Positions 7,761-13,936 of a DNA stretch of 29,602 bases are shown one piece after another. How positions within the stretch are numbered: position 1 is the stretch's first letter; every line of letters starts with the position of its first letter. Made by a program: the position numbers and the translations under genes. The notes under the pieces are model-generated. The model saw nothing but the letters and a program-made list of their open reading frames with translations, searched no databases and was not told where the DNA came from. Source of the stretch: an uncultured Lachnospiraceae bacterium (lineage in GTDB: Bacteria > Bacillota > Clostridia > Lachnospirales > Lachnospiraceae); NCBI GenBank assembly GCA_910579495.1, contig CAJTVD010000051.1:1-29602 (forward strand). Direction: 5' to 3'.

Positions 7761-9299
7761 TTATAAAATAGTAATGTACTTGCTGGACACATAACCGGCA
7801 AGGTTATCTTTTGTTTTCACTTTATACCATCCATTGTCAGCCTGTTTCATGAGATAAACTTCATCATTTACATTTAAAACAGACAGAATATTATTTACTT
7901 CAACTTTAGGTTCTTTCCGCATATTCAGCTTTGTACAATTAAATATTTTTCCCTTGGCAGCAATAACATACTCACCGGAAATATATCCCTTGCCAGTCCG
8001 ATACCAATTATTAGATGTTTTAGCGGTTAACTGGACCAATTCTCCCTTTTTATACGCCCCTGTTTGGGAAGAGGAAGAATTTGGGGCAGAGCGGATAGTA
8101 AGATTTCCAGAGAGCGTGTTGATTTTACCGAGAAGTTCTACAGATTCTTCTGTGGGAATATTTGATGGCGGAATGGATGGGCTAATATTTCCATATATGA
8201 GATTCATATCAACATATCCAGATATGCCATTAACAGATCCTTTGGAAGAATATTGCCAAATATATTCACCAATATTAGGCTTTAAATGTTCTTTTATAGT
8301 GCCATTATCTTGGGATGGATACCTTGCGATCCAGAACTTACAGCCTGATTTTTTTAGTTCTGTGGCGTGGTATGCATTTTTGTACCAGTCAAGATTAGAA
8401 TATATATGGCAATAATATCCTAATGATTTACAGGCGTTAATGTATGATTGGGCTATAGATGTTACTTTGTCTTTACCAAGTTTTCTCTGTTCCGCCCATT
8501 CTAAATCCAGCCATATATCAATTTTCTTTCCTTTTAATTTGCTGGCCATATTAACGGCATCTTTCTTAGCAGTATCTTCATTAAGGGCGTAGGAAAACTG
8601 GTAAACACCTAATATTTTTATCCCATTTTTAACCGCCTCTGAATAATTTTTTTCAAATGTAGGATCTAGTGTCCCGTTTTTTACGACGCCTCTTAAGATA
8701 GCATAATCAATACCAGATTGTTTCACCTTTGCCCAATCTATATTACCCTGGTAGCTTGAAATGTCTATAGCTTTACGGGATGAGGAAGCGCCCGGTTGTA
8801 TTCCGTTATCTAATGCCATGGCTACATGTGACCCCTCTTTAAGGAAGATCCCTCCGCGTTTAGCGTTCTTATCAGTTATTATATGTTGGGGGTCAATGTA
8901 TGGTGTAAATTTTCCGGTTGATAATAAAACATTTCTTAGGTTCCGTGTGGTACAGGCTGGGCTAATATTTAATCCGGCCATAATATAACAACAAGCAACA
9001 AGGGAAGAGCAGTCACACTCGCATGGGGTTAGTTTTGATACATCTTTGTGTTTTTTCAGTTGGTTGTATAAGGTAAGGCGCTCTGATTGGTCATATCCGA
9101 CGTTATCATTATTACAAATCTGTTCCATGTATGTAGCAGCAATTTCTGCAATACGTTTATCGGTACATTCTAAATAATATTGCCAGGGCTTAGAGTACCA
9201 TTGCCTTACGCAAACTTCTTTCTTTGTTGAGTCACCGGCCTTACCACCAGAGACTTTACCGTTTTCATCAATACTGGCATGTCCTATTCTTATACTCAT
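7761..9299 (-). CDS. Bifunctional endolysin: NlpC/P60-like peptidase + GH25 muramidase + two SH3
   Basis: Cuts host peptidoglycan for virion release. Residues 1-165 look like an NlpC/P60-type amidase/peptidase with the Cys motif CDCSSLVACCY (Cys96) and a His in GSHVAMAL (His158). Residues 176-375 are a GH25 (Chalaropsis-type) lysozyme domain: Asp179 in AIDISSYQG and the Asp265/Glu267 pair in DIWLDLEW. Residues about 390-512 hold two bacterial SH3-type repeats (LTIRSAPN... and LNMRKEPK...), which bind the wall. There is no signal peptide, so export depends on the holin encoded directly upstream, 11 bases away. AAGGAA stands before the start. At 512 aa it is longer than typical single-enzyme endolysins. 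Confidence 0.92.
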   Translation of the reverse strand: MSIRIGHASIDENGKVSGGKAGDSTKKEVCVRQWYSKPWQYYLECTDKRIAEIAATYMEQICNNDNVGYDQSERLTLYNQLKKHKDVSKLTPCECDCSSLVACCYIMAGLNISPACTTRNLRNVLLSTGKFTPYIDPQHIITDKNAKRGGIFLKEGSHVAMALDNGIQPGASSSRKAIDISSYQGNIDWAKVKQSGIDYAILRGVVKNGTLDPTFEKNYSEAVKNGIKILGVYQFSYALNEDTAKKDAVNMASKLKGKKIDIWLDLEWAEQRKLGKDKVTSIAQSYINACKSLGYYCHIYSNLDWYKNAYHATELKKSGCKFWIARYPSQDNGTIKEHLKPNIGEYIWQYSSKGSVNGISGYVDMNLIYGNISPSIPPSNIPTEESVELLGKINTLSGNLTIRSAPNSSSSQTGAYKKGELVQLTAKTSNNWYRTGKGYISGEYVIAAKGKIFNCTKLNMRKEPKVEVNNILSVLNVNDEVYLMKQADNGWYKVKTKDNLAGYVSSKYITIL

Positions 9300-9310
9300 A
9301 TTTAATTCCT

Positions 9311-9715
9311 TTACTGTTTCTTTGCCATATTAACAGATGACTCAATTTTTAACTGTAACCATTTATCAAAAGAACCATACACCTCACTAATTGCTTTTTT
9401 AGATTCCTCAGATATTGCAACCAATGCAGTATTATAAGCTTTTTTCTTAGCTTCTTCCCAAGACTCTTGGGTGAATTCATTTTTGGATTTTAAGGTATCT
9501 ACAAATGTCTGGTTCACATATAATACTGCGTCCATAACATCAGACATAGCATCCTTTATAAGATTGCTAATAATTTCATTCTTGGTTGCCTCTTCGATAA
9601 TACTACTTTCTCTGATCTTTGCTTTAACTAAATCAACAGCAAATTTAACTGTCACAGGTAAAATAGCTGTCAACACAATATATAAAATATAATCAAGCAT
9701 TTCTGAAAATTGCAT
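9311..9715 (-). CDS. Phage holin, LLH family
   Basis: 134 residues with one N-terminal membrane segment (about residues 8-30, YILYIVLTAILPVTVKFAV) followed by a long charged helical tail. This is the layout of the LLH-type phage holins (PF09682), including the typical C-terminal segment with SWEEAKKKAYNTALV. Holins make the membrane hole that releases the endolysin; the endolysin gene follows 11 bases downstream, forming a lysis cassette. The start at 9715 has AGGAGGAATT before it. Family assignment is from pattern and context. Confidence 0.85.
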   Translation of the reverse strand: MQFSEMLDYILYIVLTAILPVTVKFAVDLVKAKIRESSIIEEATKNEIISNLIKDAMSDVMDAVLYVNQTFVDTLKSKNEFTQESWEEAKKKAYNTALVAISEESKKAISEVYGSFDKWLQLKIESSVNMAKKQ

Positions 9716-9743
9716 AATTCCTCCTAACCAGCCGCTCCCAGGT

Positions 9744-10898
9744 TTACTGTGTGTTTAAATTCCTGAGCTTTTCAACACATTCTTTTAGTGTCCTGCATAC
9801 ATAGTCTAAATCTGTTTCCTGTAACATCTCTCCAAAGCTTAATCTGATACAGCTGTTAATATCCTTTTTATTCAGGCCAATGGCAGAGAGGGTGTCAGAG
9901 ACAAAAACTGATTTGCTGTTACATGCGGATCCAGTTGATACTTGTATGCCATTCATATCCAGCAAAATCATCAAAGATTCGCCTTCAACGCCTTTAAAGC
10001 ACATATATAAATTCTGCGGCAGCCTATCCCCTGATTCAATAGAAGCACCTATTAAGTAGCTGTCAGGTATGTTTTTTATGATAGAATGATAGACATAATC
10101 CCTATCAGATGAGGAAATAGAAGAGTAGTTATATTCTTCAACAGCTTTGCCTAATGATGCAATGCCCAAGACATTTTCTGTGCCTCCAACAATGCTTCTT
10201 TCCTGTGTCCCATAAATCAATGGGTTTAATTCTATGCCGCTCCGCTTCCACAGCACGCCAATGCCCTTTAATGCATGAAGTTTATGGCCGCTAAAAATTA
10301 AAAGATCTACATAATTTTTCCATAAATCCATGTTGATTTTATATGATGGGATATACCCAGTGGCGTCAACGGCCAAAATGCCATTATGTTTATGGGTGAT
10401 AGAACCTATTTCAATTACATCATTAATTGTGCCAATTTCTGAATTACCTGCTTCTATACAGACAAGAGGGGTCCAGACATGATATTCCGGCAGAATATCA
10501 TCCAAATATGTTAGATCTATTTTACCAACAGAATTTACTTTGAGTTTTTTGTTATACATACATGATTCACATGCTTTGGCCATTGACTTATGGGCAGTTG
10601 GTGAATAGAAAACTTCGTATTGGTTCAATAACGGGTCTTCAGAAGTCAGGCCCTTAACGGCCAAAGTGTTTCCGGCAGAACCGGATGGTACAAAATAAAT
10701 TTCCTCGGGATCTGCATTGATAAAATTTGCTACTGACAGGCGCGCCTTTGAAATAATCTGTTTTGCTTCCATGCCCAGGGAATGTAAAGAACTTGGATTA
10801 CCCCATTTATTCAATATAGATATTAAATATTCTTTCGACGCATTTGATAATGGTGTAGTGGCAGCATTATCAAGGCAAATTGATTTGCTATGTGTCAT
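9744..10898 (-). CDS. Cysteine desulfurase (NifS/IscS-like), PLP enzyme, 384 aa
   Basis: Removes sulfur from L-cysteine and holds it as a persulfide for Fe-S, tRNA or DNA sulfur transfer. Seen motifs: LDNAATTPL near the start; His103 in TAHKS; Asp178 in AVDATG; the PLP-binding Lys206 in FSGHKLHALKG; GTQERSIVGGTEN; and the catalytic Cys326 in STGSACNSKS; full-length for the family. Odd points: the Gln that normally follows the Asp (VDAVQ) is Gly181, and the Thr-Glu of the usual TSG-x-TE motif is Ala-Gly (residues 75-76), so PLP contacts have drifted. It follows a small Cys-rich protein by 18 bases and precedes the holin, in the late operon. A sulfur-carrier partner is not seen unless it is that small protein. 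The substrate is unknown. Confidence 0.88.
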   Translation of the reverse strand: MTHSKSICLDNAATTPLSNASKEYLISILNKWGNPSSLHSLGMEAKQIISKARLSVANFINADPEEIYFVPSGSAGNTLAVKGLTSEDPLLNQYEVFYSPTAHKSMAKACESCMYNKKLKVNSVGKIDLTYLDDILPEYHVWTPLVCIEAGNSEIGTINDVIEIGSITHKHNGILAVDATGYIPSYKINMDLWKNYVDLLIFSGHKLHALKGIGVLWKRSGIELNPLIYGTQERSIVGGTENVLGIASLGKAVEEYNYSSISSSDRDYVYHSIIKNIPDSYLIGASIESGDRLPQNLYMCFKGVEGESLMILLDMNGIQVSTGSACNSKSVFVSDTLSAIGLNKKDINSCIRLSFGEMLQETDLDYVCRTLKECVEKLRNLNTQ

Positions 10899-10916
10899 AT
10901 TTTTCCAACGCTTCCA

Positions 10917-11132
10917 TCATTCTTCTTTATTTTCGGTTTCCATGACAGGTGGGTGTCCCTTTCTTCCCTTGGTATTCCTAAAGGCGATAGTATCATTAAG
11001 ATATTTCATTGCGCACTCCCTGGAGCAGGCAAAATTACGCCACCGAAATACCCCGGTGTTTTCTTGGCAATATGAGCATGGTGGGAAAAGCTTTCCGCAG
11101 ACACGGCATGGAATCTTTTTATTTTTGGCCAT
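10917..11132 (-). CDS. Small Cys-rich putative zinc-binding protein, 71 aa
   Basis: Three Cys pairs are visible: CRVCGK, CSYC and CSRECAMKY. This resembles a treble-clef or ribbon zinc site followed by a basic tail (RNTKGRKGHPP). I do not recognise a named family. The gene could be read 25 codons longer, but the ATG at 11132 sits right after GGGAGGAATAT, which fixes the start. That binding site lies inside a perfect 7-bp hairpin (see the regulatory entry). The gene is 18 bases ahead of the cysteine desulfurase, so it may be a sulfur acceptor, a metal or Fe-S partner, or simply a DNA/RNA-binding zinc protein; this is inference. Confidence 0.65.
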   Translation of the reverse strand: MAKNKKIPCRVCGKLFPPCSYCQENTGVFRWRNFACSRECAMKYLNDTIAFRNTKGRKGHPPVMETENKEE

Positions 11133-11133
11133 A

Positions 11134-11168
11134 TATTCCTCCCAGAGGAATGAGTGGCATTCAGCCAC
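11134..11168 (-). promoter_or_regulatory. Hairpins sequestering the ribosome binding site of the Cys-rich gene
   Basis: On the minus strand ATTCCTC and GAGGAAT (plus 11145-11151 and 11135-11141) form a perfect 7-bp stem around a 3-base loop. The second arm is the Shine-Dalgarno of the 71-aa gene, ending two bases before its ATG. Just upstream, GTGGC/GCCAC (11154-11168) makes another 5-bp hairpin with a 5-base loop. Together they would mask the start, consistent with translational control. Confidence 0.55.
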
Positions 11169-11184
11169 CCATCCCAATATTATT

Positions 11185-11285
11185 ACAAACACTGCCCTGC
11201 GAAGCATGGCAGCGTTTGTTACAATAAGCTGTCTTGCGAAGCATAGCAGCGTTTGTTACAATAAGCTGTCTTTAGCGTTTGTTAC
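11185..11285 (-). repeat. 37-bp tandem repeat with hairpin potential in the leader
   Basis: Two copies of a 37-base unit (11198-11234 and 11235-11271) differ at one base. A third, internally shortened copy of the conserved core (AGCGTTTGTTAC, 11274-11285) abuts the stop codon of the upstream gene. On the minus strand each unit begins with a copy of AACAAACGCT. The copy nearest the 71-aa gene pairs over 12 bp (one G-U) with a single GGCAGTGTTTGT partner (plus 11208-11219 with 11185-11196). The other copies could compete for the same partner. Confidence 0.75.
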
Positions 11286-12073
11286 TAATCAAAGACTACA
11301 AAATCCCATAACAAGTTGCTCTTGCCGGTACAGAGATTAGGAAGGGAGGTAAATTCAAAACTTAAGGTAGCAGGTTCGGCTCCGCCCTTGATGTCGAATG
11401 TGCCATTAAAGTCCGCCCTCTCAATAATAAACTGCCCATGGAATAAATTATCGCATCCATCGGAACAGGTACAATCAATAAATACCTGCAATGTATTACT
11501 GTAGTTGTCAGATCTATTAGAAATTTTCTTGCCAGTTACTTCAGTATCATAAAAAGCAATTACTTCAGTACCATCAGGAATATCGCCATTAAAGAATGTA
11601 ATGGTTTTGCTTTCCGGGTCGTAAGAAAATTCCCCAGTTGCAGGTGTACCGCTTGTCTGGGTTAACTTTCTTCCGCCTGAAATATATGTTTTATTATCAT
11701 CACGTACATAAATAGTACCAATTTCATTACCGGCCGTCCCAACAGCTTTTTCGGTTGTTATTGCGTTATTAGATGTGACAACAATGGGGTCTGTATATCG
11801 GATTGTATAATCACCATCCTCAACTTCTGAACCGACCATGGCAGCCAAAGCACCGCCAGAAAGCATACCATTTGTACCTTTGCCAGTCACTTTCTTGCTT
11901 TTTTTCAAATTAGCAATTGTCCTGCCGCCTCTGCCAGTGATGGGGTCTGACCCTTCTTCATGGGAAAGTGTGAATTCGTTTAGCTCATCCATAATCATTT
12001 CAAGGCTTCCAGTTGATTTATTGAACCCTGTGAGCTGGTCATAAGATGTAATTGTGAATTTGTCAATATTCAT
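11285..12073 (-). CDS. Probable major tail (tube) protein, 262 aa
   Basis: The start MNIDKFTITSYDQLTGF with an EGSDPITGRGG stretch, the strand-rich middle and the C-terminal GQFIIERADFNGTFDIKGG segment followed by LSFEFTSLPN read like tail tube or major tail proteins of clostridial phages. The middle (about 70-165) has an Ig-like insertion of Thr/Gly/Asp-rich strands. GGAGGATATTCAAT gives a good ribosome binding site. Its place after a possible tail chaperone gene fits. Assignment rests on pattern; capsid decoration or another virion protein is the alternative. Confidence 0.6.
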   Translation of the reverse strand: MNIDKFTITSYDQLTGFNKSTGSLEMIMDELNEFTLSHEEGSDPITGRGGRTIANLKKSKKVTGKGTNGMLSGGALAAMVGSEVEDGDYTIRYTDPIVVTSNNAITTEKAVGTAGNEIGTIYVRDDNKTYISGGRKLTQTSGTPATGEFSYDPESKTITFFNGDIPDGTEVIAFYDTEVTGKKISNRSDNYSNTLQVFIDCTCSDGCDNLFHGQFIIERADFNGTFDIKGGAEPATLSFEFTSLPNLCTGKSNLLWDFVVFD

Positions 12074-12108
12074 ATTGAATATCCTCCTGTTTTTTATTAT
12101 TTTTTATT

Positions 12109-12134
12109 AAAAAGGCCAATTATGGCCATTTTTT
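12109..12134 (-). terminator. Possible weak (bidirectional) terminator
   Basis: GGCC and GGCC (12114-12117, 12124-12127) are separated by a 6-base AATTAT loop, flanked by A-run and T-run on both strands. The GC core is only four pairs, so termination would be partial, fitting a step in expression between the 12145-12867 gene and the tail tube gene. Confidence 0.45.
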
Positions 12135-12144
12135 TGGGGTTTTA

Positions 12145-12867
12145 TTAATTGGTTATCCAAGAAAGCACATTTTTATTGCCTAATTTAGATGTGTCAACGG
12201 TTCCGGCATATACCCCAACCATTGTATTGTCAAAAGCAATTTTATGTTGTATTTGCCTGAAACTTTGGTTAAACCGATATATGGATAAATCCATACACGA
12301 GTCATAATCATATGGAAATTCCCTTGTATTTACTAACGCAATAACTATTTTTTCCAAATAAGGCTCAAAAGGTTTCTTTGCATAACGTTTTTGCTTCTTC
12401 CGTTCTTTTTCCAAAAGATATTTTTTGGCTGACTCGTTCCCTGGCTTAAAATTTACCTTTTCAAGTAAATTGATTTTTCTTATTGTATTAACTAAATCAT
12501 TATACACTTTTTCATTAATTTCTATATTGTTACTGGGGCTAAGCAAAACTTCCTGCTGGTTATTTGATTTGTATAACCCAAAATCAGATATGTTAAGGTC
12601 TCCAAAAATGATAGATAAATCTGATTTTATATATGAAGAAAACAATATTTTAAATAAGTCAAAATCCGAAATGGTAGTATAATCTATATGAAAAGCGTCA
12701 TTTAACTGCACCATATATTGATATGGGCTTGCTGTAAGGGATGATATCATACTATAGTAGTGCTGCTCATCTTCTAAAATTTCCCCAACAGTGGGAATCC
12801 GTACGGACAGTTTAGTGCCAGGAATATCAACAGAAGATAATTTTAAAAGGCTTTTTGTATTTTTCAT
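12145..12867 (-). CDS. Hypothetical tail-module protein, possibly assembly chaperone, 240 aa
   Basis: I cannot name a family. The N-terminus (KLSVRIPTVGEILEDEQHYY) and later DFDLFKILF resemble proteins that describe early steps of virion assembly. A charged helix (KKYLLEKERKKQKRYAKK, about residues 145-165) and an end FDNTMVGVYAGTVDT are notable. Its place directly ahead of the probable tail tube gene is where tail-assembly chaperones or head-tail connectors are often found. The start has only a weak binding site (AACGGG). Function is not established. Confidence 0.5.
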   Translation of the reverse strand: MKNTKSLLKLSSVDIPGTKLSVRIPTVGEILEDEQHYYSMISSLTASPYQYMVQLNDAFHIDYTTISDFDLFKILFSSYIKSDLSIIFGDLNISDFGLYKSNNQQEVLLSPSNNIEINEKVYNDLVNTIRKINLLEKVNFKPGNESAKKYLLEKERKKQKRYAKKPFEPYLEKIVIALVNTREFPYDYDSCMDLSIYRFNQSFRQIQHKIAFDNTMVGVYAGTVDTSKLGNKNVLSWITN

Positions 12868-12899
12868 ATTTTAGCCCGTTATTAAAATTATTTTAAATT

Positions 12900-13004
12900 T
12901 TAATAGCCTTTCTTTAAAGTTTTATCATCTATGCCACCAGAAGCACCAGCATATGCTAGATTATCACAATGGCATAAATGATAAATTATGTTGACAGGTT
13001 GCAT
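12900..13004 (-). CDS. Mini-gene, 34 aa, function unknown
   Basis: A short open frame from ATG 13004 (MQPVNIIYHLCHCDN, ending LKKGY) lies in a gap between two larger genes. It has a modest ribosome binding site (GTGGAAAACA) and a TATAAT-like box 50 bases upstream. It could encode a small regulatory or virion peptide, a leader peptide, or be fortuitous. Only position and spacing support it. Confidence 0.35.
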   Translation of the reverse strand: MQPVNIIYHLCHCDNLAYAGASGGIDDKTLKKGY

Positions 13005-13053
13005 TGTTTTCCACACTTGATATATGTGAAGCTAAAAATGGTAGGAAACCTTG

Positions 13054-13084
13054 ATTATATAAAGAAAACTAGGAATTTTTTAAA
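13054..13084 (-). promoter_or_regulatory. Possible promoter ahead of the tail module
   Basis: A perfect TATAAT reads on the minus strand at 13054-13059 (ATTATA on plus) in an AT-rich stretch, with only poor -35 matches (TAAAAA at 17, TTTAAA at 19 bases). A -10-like box without a proper -35 could also be a site for a phage polymerase or an alternative sigma factor. Confidence 0.35.
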
Positions 13085-13936
13085 TCAAACATTCTTATTC
13101 CGAATACTTTGCATCCTCTTTTTTGTTTTAAGCCTGTTTATTTCTTTCCCACATTTCTTACAATATTGTATCCGGTTGTTTGTTTTTTCTATCATTGAAC
13201 CACATTGCGTGCAACGGGAATACCTTTTGTGCTGCCTTACACCATAATAATTTTTCTGGAAAGGAATAATCTCTTTCTCTATGTACCTACATATATATCC
13301 AACATAAAAATGATCCTCAGTTAAGAAGTCCAGCTTTGTATTTATTTTGGTATTATCTTCATACTCCCCAATGAGTTTACAGTTATCGAAACATTTTCTT
13401 AAAAATTTTTCTGTAACTTTCTTATATTCATTCCAAGGCAATGTCATTTTTTCAAGCTGTAATCTGTTTTTTACTTTCATTGCTTTGTCCATAGAATCAT
13501 CTATTAGCTCTGTAACGGTTTCAGCATTCATATCAATCCCGGAAACCCATTGATAATACAGGCGCTTAGGTGTTTTTAATAAATCCATATATTCTTTTTT
13601 TAGAATAACTTCTTTATCAAAGTATTTGGTATATATGTTATTGATCTTCTGCCTGATAATAGAGTGCCAATTTTCATCCCTGGACATGGTTTTATAATAT
13701 GTATACTCAACATCTGACCATGTATCAAACACTTGCCCGAGTTCGGTTGGCAATAAATCTTTTCTGACCTTAAACCTGATAGCTTTTTTATATATCCGCC
13801 GTTTGTTATCTGAAGACCAGATAAATGAGCAGAACGAGTTGAAAATCCCATCCTTTTCTTCAATTGTTGCTGCTTCCTTATAGTCTTCTATAATCTCATA
13901 TAAATATGAATCATTACATTGGTATATATGAATCAC
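13085..13936 (-). CDS. Zinc-ribbon protein coupled to the phage RNA polymerase, 283 aa
   Basis: Function not recognised. Most of the protein is helical and charged, with several Trp/Tyr-rich stretches (WSDVEYTYYKTM, LYYQWVSGIDM). The C-terminus has a CxxC...CxxC zinc ribbon (Cys242, 245, 259, 262) followed by a basic tail (KTKKRMQSIRNKNV). The gene overlaps the end of the polymerase gene by 23 bases; its start is probably the GTG at 13936, close behind GAGGTAG. The tight coupling and the nucleic-acid-type ribbon suggest a partner of the polymerase, such as an initiation or processivity factor, but no homology supports this. Confidence 0.6.
   Translation of the reverse strand: MIHIYQCNDSYLYEIIEDYKEAATIEEKDGIFNSFCSFIWSSDNKRRIYKKAIRFKVRKDLLPTELGQVFDTWSDVEYTYYKTMSRDENWHSIIRQKINNIYTKYFDKEVILKKEYMDLLKTPKRLYYQWVSGIDMNAETVTELIDDSMDKAMKVKNRLQLEKMTLPWNEYKKVTEKFLRKCFDNCKLIGEYEDNTKINTKLDFLTEDHFYVGYICRYIEKEIIPFQKNYYGVRQHKRYSRCTQCGSMIEKTNNRIQYCKKCGKEINRLKTKKRMQSIRNKNV

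Noticed and set aside
11198..11285. Tandem 37-base repeats considered as a CRISPR array
   Set aside because: The copies are directly adjacent with no spacers, and no cas genes are near.
10717..11340. 207-codon open frame on the plus strand
   Set aside because: It is antisense to the cysteine desulfurase and Cys-rich genes, with no ribosome binding site and unlikely composition.
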